Shown: positions 34,548 to 43,134 of the stretch, one piece after another
Layout of the letters: the number at the start of each line of letters is the position of its first letter
Position numbering within the stretch: position 1 is the stretch's first letter
Assembly (NCBI GenBank): GCA_026390795.1
Contig: JAPLFG010000003.1
Coordinates: 1,116,001-1,180,000 of the forward strand
Direction: 5' to 3'
Length of the DNA: 64,000 nt
From: Ignavibacteriales bacterium
GTDB lineage: Bacteria; Bacteroidota; Ignavibacteria; Ignavibacteriales; Melioribacteraceae
Made by a program: the position numbers and the translations under genes
The notes under the pieces: generated by a model
The model's input: only the letters and a program-made list of their open reading frames with translations
What the model was told of the DNA's origin: nothing
The model's database searches: none

Positions 34548-35423
34548 ATGCGTCTATTCCAACTTGTACAGGAACACCGAAAGGGAATCGCTTTCGTTGC
34601 AATGCTTATCTTAATTGAAAATGTTGCGTGGGTTGTTGAGCCAACTTTATTTGGAAATTTGATTGATGCGTTTCTTAAAAGAGCAGAGATGAAAATTCCA
34701 GCCGATAAGTACGCACATATTATTCCATTAATTTTTTGGATTACTGCTTACTTAATTAATTCCGGAAGCGGAACTTTGCGGCGCAGATTTGAAACGCGTG
34801 TATTTCAAAAAATTTATGTTGAGCTTGTTACTAAAATTGCTGAGAGCGGAAACAAAGCCGGGCTCGATAGTTCGGTTATTGCCGGACGCGCCCACCTTTC
34901 TCAAGAATATGTTTCATTTGTTCAGTACAGAGTGCCCGAACTTGCCGAGCAATCAATTGCTATTTTAGGTGCTGTTATTGCTCTTTCTTTTTTTGATTGG
35001 AGAATTTCAGTTGTATGTCTCTTTATTTCAATTCCTTTAATAGTTTTAAGCGTTTTATATAGCAAAAATGTTGTTAAACTTCATTCAGACCTGCACGATA
35101 AATTCGAATCAGTCTATGATATATTTGCTAAAAAAGAGTCTGCACAAGTTAAAACTATATATCAGTCAATGGCGACAACTCAAGAAAAGATTGCTACATG
35201 GGGTGCATTTAATTTTGGTGTGATGAGATTTGTCCTTCTCTTAATATTTCTATTCGTTCTCTACATTGCAATTGATCTTGATGATTTTTCTCTTGGAAAT
35301 ATTTATTCAATTGTTGCATACTTATGGACTTTTGTGACATCGGTTGAATACATACCTGAATTAATGGAAAGCAGAACATCCTTAAAGGAATTATCAAGCA
35401 GACTTAAAATGGATTTATATTGA
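34548..35423 (+). CDS. ABC transporter six-TM domain protein without ATPase domain
   Basis: This 291-residue protein has the six-helix arrangement of an ABC exporter membrane half (helices near 14-34, 58-78, 130-150, 155-175, 222-245, 250-270) and matches the ABC_membrane_3-type family. The exporter N-terminal signature region is recognisable (VEPTLFGNLIDAFLKR, RRRFETRVFQKIYVELV). It stops at residue 291 with no Walker A, signature motif or Walker B, and no separate ATPase gene lies beside it. It is divergent from the kup group. It may pair with an ATPase elsewhere or have a non-transport role. Confidence 0.8.
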   Translation: MRLFQLVQEHRKGIAFVAMLILIENVAWVVEPTLFGNLIDAFLKRAEMKIPADKYAHIIPLIFWITAYLINSGSGTLRRRFETRVFQKIYVELVTKIAESGNKAGLDSSVIAGRAHLSQEYVSFVQYRVPELAEQSIAILGAVIALSFFDWRISVVCLFISIPLIVLSVLYSKNVVKLHSDLHDKFESVYDIFAKKESAQVKTIYQSMATTQEKIATWGAFNFGVMRFVLLLIFLFVLYIAIDLDDFSLGNIYSIVAYLWTFVTSVEYIPELMESRTSLKELSSRLKMDLY

Positions 35424-35639
35424 AAAACTTTTGTCCGACATGGTGATTCTTAACTATATCCAACTTCAAATATTATTAAAAATATCGGATCGATCTAGTT
35501 AGCTATTTTCAAGTGTGGATTTTCTATTCGGAAAAAGTGCAAGAAATAATTCTTCACAAATCTCAACTGCTATCATATTTCCATTTGACATTTCTTTTTA
35601 GTTAACTATTTTGTGCAAACTTTTAACAAAAAAAATAAT

Positions 35640-37070
35640 ATGACCGAGAAAACTAAAAAGACTGAGCTCGTCCGCGGATTATCTTTAACTGCAACGATCA
35701 TGATCGTAGCGGGATCAATGATCGGATCGGGAATATTCCGGAAACCATCCTCAATGGCCCAGCAGCTTGGTTCGCCGGAACTTTTAATTATTATCTGGAT
35801 CGCTGCCGGATTGATTACATTTATCGGCGCGCTTATAAATGCAGAAGTTTCCGGAATGATTGATGCGACCGGAGGCCAGTATGTTTATTTCAGAAAAATG
35901 TATGGAGATTTTACTGCATATTTATACGGCTGGTCAATTCTTGCGGTAATTCAAACTGGAAGCCAGGCGGCAATTGCTTATGCATTTGCCGAGTATGTCG
36001 GTTACTTTATCAAGTATCCTCAGATCTCACAGAATTTACAAGATTTTTCATTCTATCTGCCTTTAGTTGGAAACATTCATCCGCTTTTAGATTTTGGGAC
36101 AAAAGCTGTTGCAATTCTTTGCATTGCTTTTTTAACCGGTGTGAATTATATCGGCGTAGTGTTTGGCGGCGTAGTTCAAACAATAGTTACATATATAAAA
36201 ATTATTTCGATAGTTCTCATTTCGGTATTTCTACTTCTTCTTGGCAACGGAAGCTGGTCGAATATTTATACCGGTTTTGCGATGCCACATTCCAGCACTA
36301 CAAATATGATCGCAATGATAGGACTAGCATTTGCGGGCGCATTCTGGGCATACGACGCATGGAATAGTGTTACGTATGTATCGGGTGAGGTAAAAAATCC
36401 ACGGCGAAATATTCCTCTTAGTTTATTATGGGGAACATTGATTGTGATTGCTGTTTACGTTTTAATAAACATTGCTTATCTCTATGTATTACCTATTGGA
36501 GAGATGGCAAAGTCTCCTTTAGTAGCCGCTTCTGCCGCAGAAAAGATTTTTGGCGCTAACGGTGCATCATTGATATCAATAGCGGTTATCATCTCAACAT
36601 TCGGAGCTCTTAACGGAAGCATTCTTGCAACTGCCCGTGTTCCCTTTGCAATGGCTAAAGCAAATTTGTTTTTCAAAGATTTAGGAAAGGTACATCCAAA
36701 GTATGGTACACCGCATATTTCATTAGTTGTTCAAGGTATTTGGTCTTGTGTGTTGGTCCTCTCGGGATCTTTTGATACAATTACCGACTATGTGATTTTT
36801 GCAGCATGGTTATTTTATATGCTCGGTGCGTTTGGCGTTTTCGTCCTTCGCAAAAAGATGCCGGATGTTGAACGTCCGTATAAAGTTTGGGGGTATCCAT
36901 ATACACCCGCAATCTTCGTTATCTTTTCGTTCTTGTTTCTGGTTAATTCGATTATTTCGGATACATCCAATGCTATGATGGGATTGATTTTAATTGCTGC
37001 AGGTCTGCCGATGTATTTATTTTGGAAATATAAAGACCGGAATAATAAAACTACTCCAACGGATGTTTAA
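35640..37070 (+). CDS. APC family amino acid permease
   Basis: This is a 12-TM amino-acid/polyamine transporter with about 476 residues. The first helix has ATIMIVAGSMIGSGIFRKPSSMA, the APC signature that binds the substrate carboxyl group. Further on are AGLITFIGALINAEVSG, GGQYVYFRKMYGDF and FAGAFWAYDAWNSVTYVSGEVKNP, typical of LAT-like/APC members. I choose the ATG at 35640, which gives a short charged head before TM1; a GTG at 35613 would add nine residues. The amino acid cannot be predicted. Confidence 0.92.
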   Translation: MTEKTKKTELVRGLSLTATIMIVAGSMIGSGIFRKPSSMAQQLGSPELLIIIWIAAGLITFIGALINAEVSGMIDATGGQYVYFRKMYGDFTAYLYGWSILAVIQTGSQAAIAYAFAEYVGYFIKYPQISQNLQDFSFYLPLVGNIHPLLDFGTKAVAILCIAFLTGVNYIGVVFGGVVQTIVTYIKIISIVLISVFLLLLGNGSWSNIYTGFAMPHSSTTNMIAMIGLAFAGAFWAYDAWNSVTYVSGEVKNPRRNIPLSLLWGTLIVIAVYVLINIAYLYVLPIGEMAKSPLVAASAAEKIFGANGASLISIAVIISTFGALNGSILATARVPFAMAKANLFFKDLGKVHPKYGTPHISLVVQGIWSCVLVLSGSFDTITDYVIFAAWLFYMLGAFGVFVLRKKMPDVERPYKVWGYPYTPAIFVIFSFLFLVNSIISDTSNAMMGLILIAAGLPMYLFWKYKDRNNKTTPTDV

Positions 37071-37118
37071 ATTTGGCGAGTAAAAAATTGCAACCGGAGA
37101 GATGATTAAGAAAATTTT

Positions 37119-37262
37119 CTATTTGAAGATATGATAGAGATAATAACAAAGCGCTACAGACATAGAGATTGTTATTAGTCCCAATAAAGAATAAAGATAA
37201 ACCAAAACTTTTGATATTTTAAAATTGTTTACCAATTCATTTTGTTCAGAATCCGTGCTCAT
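37119..37262 (-). CDS. 47-aa single-TM small protein downstream of ppa
   Basis: The minus strand encodes 47 residues beginning MSTDSEQNELVNNFKISKVL with one hydrophobic helix (~19-43, VYLYSLLGLITISMSVAL). The ATG lies 14 nt after the ppa stop, on the same strand, so it ends the exbB-tonB-ppa operon. The ribosome site is weak (GGGGACAA). Its layout, an acidic or polar head followed by one helix, recalls the 40-residue ORF near kup; sequence similarity is too low to call them related. Function unknown. Confidence 0.45.
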   Translation of the reverse strand: MSTDSEQNELVNNFKISKVLVYLYSLLGLITISMSVALCYYLYHIFK

Positions 37263-37276
37263 ACAATTTGTCCCCG

Positions 37277-37840
37277 TCAAAAATCTTTCCCGTATTTATC
37301 TTCGTAACGTTTTATACCGTCACGAATAACCAAATACGCTTCTTCTTTACCAACGATCTTTTCAACAACAACGTTTTTGTGCTCAAGTTTTTTGTAATCT
37401 TCAAAAAATCTCTGAAGTTGTATCATTGTATGCGGCGGCATATGTTCTAAATCTTCAATGTAATTAACCGAAATATCATTCTTGGCAACCGCAATAATCT
37501 TTTCATCTTTTTCTTCATTATCAACCATCTCCATAACGCCAATAACTTTTGCTTCAATCAGACAAAGCGGGTCAACTTCAACAGAACAAATTACTAAGAT
37601 ATCGAGAGGGTCTTCATCGTCGCTTAAAGTTCGTGGAATGAATCCGTAATTGGCGGGATAGTGGACTGCAGAGAATAAAACGCGGTCTAATTTAAGTAGA
37701 CCGCTGGTTTTATCAAGTTCGTATTTAGCTTTCGATCCTTCGGGAATTTCAATTATTGTATTTACAATTCTCGGTGCATCATTACCATAACTTACATTAT
37801 GCCAAGGATTGAAATTGTTTCTAATTTTATCAGACGCCAT
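37277..37840 (-). CDS. ppa: inorganic pyrophosphatase (family I)
   Basis: This soluble enzyme hydrolyses PPi to two Pi. Family I marks: VNTIIEIPEGSKAKYELDK (start of the active-site region), HYPANYGFIPRT and DEDPLDILVICS (signature D-x-D-P-x-D, here with Asp ligands for Mg), then AKNDISVNYIEDLEHMP. I choose the ATG at 37840 (MASDKIRNNF), which starts 5 nt after the TPR gene stop; an upstream start at 37870 would overlap that gene by 25 nt. Length is 187 residues. It is the eighth gene of the exbB-tonB operon on the minus strand. Confidence 0.93.
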   Translation of the reverse strand: MASDKIRNNFNPWHNVSYGNDAPRIVNTIIEIPEGSKAKYELDKTSGLLKLDRVLFSAVHYPANYGFIPRTLSDDEDPLDILVICSVEVDPLCLIEAKVIGVMEMVDNEEKDEKIIAVAKNDISVNYIEDLEHMPPHTMIQLQRFFEDYKKLEHKNVVVEKIVGKEEAYLVIRDGIKRYEDKYGKDF

Positions 37841-37845
37841 TTTCT

Positions 37846-39258
37846 TTACTTGCCATTCTTCGGAATACAATCATCCGCACTCATCATTCTAAGACCTTTT
37901 CTGGCGTTTTCGCTTTTAGGATTAATCTTCACTGTAGCGCAATACCATTTAATAGCTTCATCATAATTTTGCAATGTTTGATAACATGCGCCGAGCGATT
38001 CCATATATCTCCAGTCATTCGGTTTAATTTGATTAGCTCTTCGATAATACGTGATTGCACCTGTGTAATTTTTCTTTAGGAATGCTCTTTGACCGAGATT
38101 AACTACAGCTTCCAAAATGTAATCCTTAAATTGACTTTCCCTGCCCTCTGTAAGTTTAAGAATTTTTACATATTGTTCTGCGGCCTGGTCGGAAGAATCC
38201 ATTTTTGTGTAAACCTGTGCCAGCCAATAATTGGTTGTAAACGTTGTATCACTTAATTCTTTTGCTTTCAAAAATGCCTGTCTAGCACCATCCCAATTAT
38301 TCGCTTCGTAATAAGCAAATCCAGCATTACGGTATGCCGGTTCATATGTCGGATCAAGTTTAATTTTTGCCGTATAATATTTTATTGCCATTTCGTAATC
38401 TTTGTTACGGAAATAATTATTTGCCATATCCATGAACAAAGCAGATTGTGTACTATCTTTTTGAATTACTCTTTCGTAATATTTTATCGCGGTTGAATCA
38501 TTTTTCATCAATTGAAATGCTCTACCGGCATTTTTCAAGTCGCTTACAGTCATTTCAGAATCGGGAACGGCAGAATAATATTTTCCGGCTTCGTCAAATT
38601 TTTGCAAAACAAAGGATGATATCGCGGCGCCTTTGTTTAATAAGGAGTTGTTCGGATACTTTTTCAATCCCTCTAAAGCAAATTGGTAAACTTTTTCATA
38701 GCTCTTGGATTCTAGCAATGCTCTTGTAATTTTTTGGTAAGCGTCTTCAGTTTGATCTAAAGCCAAATATTTTTCATACATAACGGCGGCATCTGCGTAT
38801 AATTTAGCTTTGTATAAAATTGTAGCTGCTTGTATAAAAGCTTTTGCATTATTCGGATCAATTTGAACAATTTTTAAATATTTATTAACAGCTTCCGTGT
38901 ACCTTTCTGCTTTAACAAAAGTTTCAGCGCTTTTAAACTTCAGTGCAATATCTAACGAATCGATCGCTTCGGCTTTGGCGTAGTAATTAATAGCATTTTC
39001 AGTTACGTTCATCTGGGCATACGCATCGCCAAAATATTCAAAAAGTTTTTTATCCATCACGCCTTTTTGTTCTAGAGGAATCAATAATTTAAAAGCGTCA
39101 GAAGTATTATTCGCCTCAATCATTTCACTGGCGATTTTTAATGCTTTAGCATAATCCTTATCCTTAATCGCTTTTTCACCATCACTCACGGTACTCTGAG
39201 CGTTGATGTTGATAATTGTAAAAACAATACCGAAAAATATGAGCATTCGTTTTTTCAT
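37846..39258 (-). CDS. TPR repeat protein, exported
   Basis: This 470-residue protein has a signal peptide (1-21, ending IININAQ) and then about ten tetratricopeptide repeats covering nearly all of the rest. Examples are ENAINYYAKAEAIDSLDIAL, YEMAIKYYTAKIKLDPTYEP and YDEAIKWYCATVKINPKSEN. TPR arrays scaffold protein complexes. Exported TPR proteins coded beside ExbB/ExbD/TonB and a PstS-like lipoprotein are a recurring Bacteroidota arrangement, so a role in assembling or loading the TonB machine in the periplasm is plausible. The gene starts 3 nt after the lipoprotein gene. Confidence 0.88.
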   Translation of the reverse strand: MKKRMLIFFGIVFTIININAQSTVSDGEKAIKDKDYAKALKIASEMIEANNTSDAFKLLIPLEQKGVMDKKLFEYFGDAYAQMNVTENAINYYAKAEAIDSLDIALKFKSAETFVKAERYTEAVNKYLKIVQIDPNNAKAFIQAATILYKAKLYADAAVMYEKYLALDQTEDAYQKITRALLESKSYEKVYQFALEGLKKYPNNSLLNKGAAISSFVLQKFDEAGKYYSAVPDSEMTVSDLKNAGRAFQLMKNDSTAIKYYERVIQKDSTQSALFMDMANNYFRNKDYEMAIKYYTAKIKLDPTYEPAYRNAGFAYYEANNWDGARQAFLKAKELSDTTFTTNYWLAQVYTKMDSSDQAAEQYVKILKLTEGRESQFKDYILEAVVNLGQRAFLKKNYTGAITYYRRANQIKPNDWRYMESLGACYQTLQNYDEAIKWYCATVKINPKSENARKGLRMMSADDCIPKNGK

Positions 39259-39261
39259 TTT

Positions 39262-40131
39262 TTACCGCCGATTTAGTTCAACCATTTTTACGGGAACTGT
39301 TGCAGGTCCCAGATTATTTTGTGAAACTATTTTTTGACCATCATAACTTGTTAAGAATGTAGAAAATCCCGCTGCTAAACCAATTCCATAATCATTAATG
39401 AAAATTGTTGTTGTTCTTACTAATGGATAAGACTCGCTTACAAGATATGCGACATATGGTTTATAATATAATGACTCACCGTCGCTTCTTGTCTTTGAAG
39501 CGACTTCTAAAATTTTCACTCCCTTTACATCGGACAATGTGTTAAGTCCTACAAACCCTAAACTATTTTTAACAGATTTCACTTTACTGATTGTCTCTTT
39601 TTCACTTTGAACTATTGAAACATTTTTGGGTTCCTGATTATCAAGCAATTTTTCTTTTAAATATTCATAAACACCGGAATTGTGTTCCGGGACAAATACT
39701 GTAAAATCGCGTCTTTCTCCCCTAAGTATTTTTTTTATTTCATCCAGCGTTATCTTTTCATTAGGGTCATTTTCACGAACAATCGGAACGACCGCATCAA
39801 AACAGAATTTGAATCCCTTCATTTGAGATTTTTGCTTATCATAAAAGGTTCTTTCTTCGTCATTTAAATTTCTTGAACTAACAAATAATTTAGTCTCTCC
39901 GTTAAACACAGCGGTTATACCTTCTCGTGCTTTAACAGTAACCAAATCGATTTTACTTTGGGGATAGCGTACAATAAAGGAATCTCTTTCCGCTTTAACT
40001 ACATCATAAAGGGATTCATCCACATAGCATTTAAGATAACCCTTGATTGCCGTTTCTTGGCGTTCGTGGCAAGCTGAAAATATGGCAAGAAACCCCAAGA
40101 GTAAGAACGATATTTTAATCAGATTCCTCAT
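39262..40131 (-). CDS. PstS-like substrate-binding lipoprotein of the TonB operon
   Basis: A lipoprotein signal (MRNLIKISFLLLGFLAIFSAC) places the lipobox Cys at residue 21. The mature part is a periplasmic-binding fold of the phosphate-binding type: GYLKCYVDESLYDVV, FVSSRNLNDEERTFYD, LDEIKKILRGERRDF, PEHNSGVYEYLKE and KNSLGFVGLNTLSD. I choose the ATG at 40131 because it begins the lipoprotein signal; the open frame extends to 40200, but that would hide the signal. No ABC permease or ATPase is nearby, so it probably does not serve a Pst importer. Position in a TonB operon suggests a binding or sensing partner. Confidence 0.85.
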   Translation of the reverse strand: MRNLIKISFLLLGFLAIFSACHERQETAIKGYLKCYVDESLYDVVKAERDSFIVRYPQSKIDLVTVKAREGITAVFNGETKLFVSSRNLNDEERTFYDKQKSQMKGFKFCFDAVVPIVRENDPNEKITLDEIKKILRGERRDFTVFVPEHNSGVYEYLKEKLLDNQEPKNVSIVQSEKETISKVKSVKNSLGFVGLNTLSDVKGVKILEVASKTRSDGESLYYKPYVAYLVSESYPLVRTTTIFINDYGIGLAAGFSTFLTSYDGQKIVSQNNLGPATVPVKMVELNRR

Positions 40132-40327
40132 TACTCTGTCGCTTTTTATTATTAAACGTAGTAGCAACGATTCTGAAAATACCGTAAAGAGTAAGCACAA
40201 TTCCCATCATCAACTTAAGTTGAGAAGGAATTTGGGCTGGAAATATATTTGTAAATAATATTGCCAGCCCAAGAAAAATAAATACTGCACCCGCCGTATA
40301 AGCTATATACGTCATTATATTCTGCAC
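40115..40327 (-). CDS. small two-TM protein of the TonB operon
   Basis: This 70-residue protein has two hydrophobic helices (~8-27 and 36-56) and a basic, polar tail (NNKKRQSNEESD). Its start overlaps the tonB stop by 1 nt and its end overlaps the start of the lipoprotein gene by 17 nt, so all are translationally coupled. I recognise no family. The fixed position between tonB and the lipoprotein suggests a small membrane partner of the energising complex. Confidence 0.75.
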   Translation of the reverse strand: MQNIMTYIAYTAGAVFIFLGLAILFTNIFPAQIPSQLKLMMGIVLTLYGIFRIVATTFNNKKRQSNEESD

Positions 40328-41079
40328 TATTGGTTATCCTGCAATTGAAATTTGTAAGGAAGTACAATCCAAACAGCTATTGGATGCTGATTCTGAATAG
40401 CAGGAGTAAAAGCGGATTTCATTGCCGCAGCAATTGCTGCATCATTAAACAACTCAGAATCGGATTTAATTACAACAGCTCTTTTGGGTTTACCTTCTTT
40501 ATCAACCAGAACTTTGACAAATACTTTACCAGTTATACCGGCTCGTTTTGCAATCTCAGGATATTCCGGTTTTGCACTAACAATCATTTCCGGTCCTTTT
40601 TCATAAGGAATAAATTTGTCAAAATCGGGGTCGTCACTTTTTTCTTCTTCGATTTTAATATCTGAAGTAATCTGCGCCGCTCCCGAACCCATATCTGTAC
40701 TTAATGAAGGTGCAGCTTGCTGACTCATCTCTTGTTGTGATTGAATCGTCTGTTCCGGAGGAGCTTCTTCCGAAGGAACTGGAACAGGCACGCCAACAGT
40801 AGGAGCTATTGTTTGACTTGCTACAGCGATTTGAGGAGGAGCTTCGTTTGTAAGTGAAGGTGGGGGTCCAAGTTCGCTGTATTTCATCATTCTTACTGTC
40901 GGAATGTTGTCGTATTCTTCTCTTGTCATAGCTTGATAAACATAATAGGAAGTCAAGCCGACTATATGAAGAATAATTGCAACCATCACTCCGATGGAAT
41001 AATTCCTGGGGTAGAGCTTCTTTAATTCGAAGGCTCCGTAAATCCCGCCGTTATTTTTTGTTGAATTAGTCTCTGACAT
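40327..41079 (-). CDS. tonB: TonB family energy transducer
   Basis: TonB couples the inner-membrane proton motive force to outer-membrane receptors. There is one N-terminal TM helix (~28-48, SIGVMVAIILHIVGLTSYYVY in part), a Pro- and Gln-rich periplasmic linker (~65-130) and the TonB C-terminal domain (~155-250, YPEIAKRAGITGKVFVKVLV and DAAIAAAMKSAFTPA). The ATG at 41079 is chosen because GGAGAG lies six bases before it; a TTG at 41091 overlaps that ribosome site. It is preceded by two exbD genes and exbB. Receptors for it include the protein at 61818-63767. Confidence 0.92.
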   Translation of the reverse strand: MSETNSTKNNGGIYGAFELKKLYPRNYSIGVMVAIILHIVGLTSYYVYQAMTREEYDNIPTVRMMKYSELGPPPSLTNEAPPQIAVASQTIAPTVGVPVPVPSEEAPPEQTIQSQQEMSQQAAPSLSTDMGSGAAQITSDIKIEEEKSDDPDFDKFIPYEKGPEMIVSAKPEYPEIAKRAGITGKVFVKVLVDKEGKPKRAVVIKSDSELFNDAAIAAAMKSAFTPAIQNQHPIAVWIVLPYKFQLQDNQ

Positions 41080-41094
41080 TTTTCTCTCCAATCC

Positions 41095-41595
41095 TTAAAT
41101 GGTTGCTTTTGACATTTCTTTCTTGTCAATATCGGTCATTGGTGAAAACGCATATTTTCCCAATCCCGCAAGATTTAGTTCGTCCACAATATCAACCATA
41201 GCATGGTACTTGCTCTTCCTGTCAATTTTTATTAGAACAACGAATTTAGGATTTTCAGTTCGTTTATCTTTCAAAAACTTTCTCAATTCAGCAAATGTGA
41301 GTTTATGAGGAAGTTCAAAGCCGACATTCCAAAAAAGATTCATTTGATCATCGCACCGAACCGTCAATAAGTTTTTTTCATCCATCTTAACTGTCGCATC
41401 TTTATCAGGAGGAAAATTTAGTTCAAGTACGTTGGGTTTTCTAAAAACGGTAGTAAGCATGAAAAATGTAAGAAGCAGAAAAGCCACGTCTACCATAGGA
41501 GTCATATCAATTCTAATGCTAACTCTTTTTTTGGCTTTTTTCTTTCCACGCTTTTTGTGGCTGCCACCACCGCCGCCAACATCTCCACCGGCCAT
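41095..41595 (-). CDS. exbD: ExbD-family biopolymer transport protein (second copy)
   Basis: ExbD forms the proton-driven motor with ExbB. One TM helix (~34-54) contains IDMTPMVDVAFLLLTFFMLT, whose Asp (MVDVAF) is the conserved proton-relay residue. The N-terminus has a Gly-rich and Lys/Arg-rich head, longer than in the first copy. The periplasmic domain follows (FPPDKDATVKMDEKNLLTV). At 166 residues it has normal length. Two different ExbDs in one operon are usual in Bacteroidota and may form a heteromeric motor. Confidence 0.93.
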   Translation of the reverse strand: MAGGDVGGGGGSHKKRGKKKAKKRVSIRIDMTPMVDVAFLLLTFFMLTTVFRKPNVLELNFPPDKDATVKMDEKNLLTVRCDDQMNLFWNVGFELPHKLTFAELRKFLKDKRTENPKFVVLIKIDRKSKYHAMVDIVDELNLAGLGKYAFSPMTDIDKKEMSKATI

Positions 41596-41610
41596 GTTTT
41601 ACTCCTATAA

Positions 41611-42075
41611 TTAATTTGTTTTAAAATTAGTAACCATTACAAATCGTGAAATAAGTACTTTCTGTAAAATATCTATAACATCGGAAACCTGACCATAATC
41701 TGCATTAGCATCTGCTTTTACAATAGTTCCAAGCTTAGGATTGGCAATTCTTGCTTTCATAAGAAGTTCACCTAAAGCTTCTGGTTTCACTTCTATAGCT
41801 TCTTTTAACTTGTTTTGTTGACCAAAAATACTTTCCATAAGATTAGAAGAATCGAATCCAAGATAAATCTTACTGCTGTCGCTTATATTGATAGTCATCG
41901 TATTCGACTCTGGAAGTTTTGCTTCCGAGTGAGAAAGAGGCAATTCAATTTGCACTGCTTCCGGTGGTTTGAACTGTGTAGTTAACATGAAAAATGTTAA
42001 TAACAAAAAGGCCACGTCCACCATAGGAGTCATATCAATTCTAATCGCGACTCGGGCTTTTTTAATGCGCGGCAT
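41611..42075 (-). CDS. exbD: ExbD-family biopolymer transport protein (first copy)
   Basis: This 154-residue protein opens MPRIKKARVAIRIDMTPMVD with a TM helix and the essential Asp in MVDVAFLLLTFFML. The periplasmic domain holds a longer loop than the other copy (residues ~60-105, with SNLMESIFGQQNKLKEA) and ends TIVKADANADYGQVSDVIDIL, the typical ExbD peptidoglycan- or TonB-contact region. It follows exbB by 8 nt. Confidence 0.93.
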   Translation of the reverse strand: MPRIKKARVAIRIDMTPMVDVAFLLLTFFMLTTQFKPPEAVQIELPLSHSEAKLPESNTMTINISDSSKIYLGFDSSNLMESIFGQQNKLKEAIEVKPEALGELLMKARIANPKLGTIVKADANADYGQVSDVIDILQKVLISRFVMVTNFKTN

Positions 42076-42083
42076 TAATCACC

Positions 42084-42854
42084 TCACTTGCTTTTAAGAA
42101 GTTGGATTACATTGTATGATGCTTCATCTACCTGGAATGTGAAGTTATCAACTTTATTTACGAAGAAGTTATAAGAAACGATACCAATGATAGCAACGAA
42201 CAAACCGCCTGCTGTGTTGAATAACGCTTCAGAAATACCGGTTGCAAGAGCAATTGCATCTGGTGCGCCAGATTGAGCAAGAGCCGCAAATGCACGGATC
42301 ATACCGATAACTGTTCCAAGAAGACCCGTCATTGTTGCAATTGATGCGATTGTCGAAAGAGCAATCAAGTTCTTTTCCAAGATCGGTACTTCAAGCATCA
42401 TTGCTTCTTCAACCGAGCGCTGAACTTCAACAAGTTGTTTTTCAGCATCAATGGATGATTTACCAGAAGTCAATTCTTTATAACGGCTTAATGCTGCTCT
42501 AAGAACGTTTGCAACTGAACCGCGTTGAGCGTCGCAAGAAGTAATTGCTGCATCTATCTGTCCGGCTCTAATTTGATCAATCACGCCTTTGAAGAATTTC
42601 GGAATTGCTTTCTTTCCAGCTGCTTTTTTTAATGAAAGAGATCTTTCGATAATAATAGCAACGTCCATGATTGAAAGGGCAATTAAAAGAGAAATAAGAG
42701 GACCACCGGTGTACGTACGGCCTAAAGTATTAACGGGTTTTTCTTTGGCTGCATCTGAGAAGTTGGCTGGATTACCTAAACCGACTTCGTAGATTGCAAC
42801 AGAAACTACCATTGCCAGAACAAAGAGGATAACAATAAAAGCAGACTGTTTCAT
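42084..42854 (-). CDS. exbB: ExbB/MotA/TolQ-family proton channel
   Basis: ExbB is the channel half of the TonB motor. Four helices are visible: an extra N-terminal one (~5-21), then ~50-70 (GGPLISLLIALSIMDVAIII), ~150-172 (NLIALSTIASIATMTGLLGTVIGMI in part) and ~195-225 (EALFNTAGGLFVAIIGIVSYN in part). The third helix with TGLLGTVIGMIRAF is the family signature. AAGGAGAG lies eight bases before the ATG. It is the first gene of a nine-gene minus-strand operon. Confidence 0.94.
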   Translation of the reverse strand: MKQSAFIVILFVLAMVVSVAIYEVGLGNPANFSDAAKEKPVNTLGRTYTGGPLISLLIALSIMDVAIIIERSLSLKKAAGKKAIPKFFKGVIDQIRAGQIDAAITSCDAQRGSVANVLRAALSRYKELTSGKSSIDAEKQLVEVQRSVEEAMMLEVPILEKNLIALSTIASIATMTGLLGTVIGMIRAFAALAQSGAPDAIALATGISEALFNTAGGLFVAIIGIVSYNFFVNKVDNFTFQVDEASYNVIQLLKSK

Positions 42855-43134
42855 TTTACGACTCTCCTTATTAATAAATTAAAGTGTTGCTTAAAAACTA
42901 CCAATTACTATGCCGGAGTAATTTAAGAATTAAATCCGGCCAAATTCTCGCGAAATCACGGAATGCGTAGAATTCACTATTAAATTAGAAGGAAGAAAAT
43001 TGCAGAGTGAAAGTAAGGGGATTTCATTTTGCAATCAAGGCAAAATAAATTATTCTATTAAAATGCTTTACGGGTATTTCAAAATGAAATTTCAATGAAA
43101 TGACGCAATTTTTCGGAAATAATAATTGTAACCC
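42855..43134. promoter_or_regulatory. intergenic region upstream of exbB
   Basis: About 280 nt without an ORF lie between exbB and the palindromic element. Two small inverted repeats are visible: ATTTTGC and GCAAAAT (43026-43032 and 43040-43046, 7-nt loop) and ATTTCA/TGAAAT (43076-43090). These could be operator or leader structures for the exbB operon, whose promoter must lie here. I cannot name a regulator or place the -10/-35 boxes reliably. Confidence 0.35.

Noticed and set aside
35424-35612. Remnant of an ATPase domain behind the ABC membrane protein
   Set aside because: No Walker A, signature or Walker B-like sequence is visible in any frame of this gap.
43019-43032. Sigma-54-like GG-N10-GC spacing (GGATTTCATTTTGC) near an NtrC-type gene
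   Set aside because: It points along the plus strand, where no gene starts downstream, and only the GG/GC core matches; probably chance.
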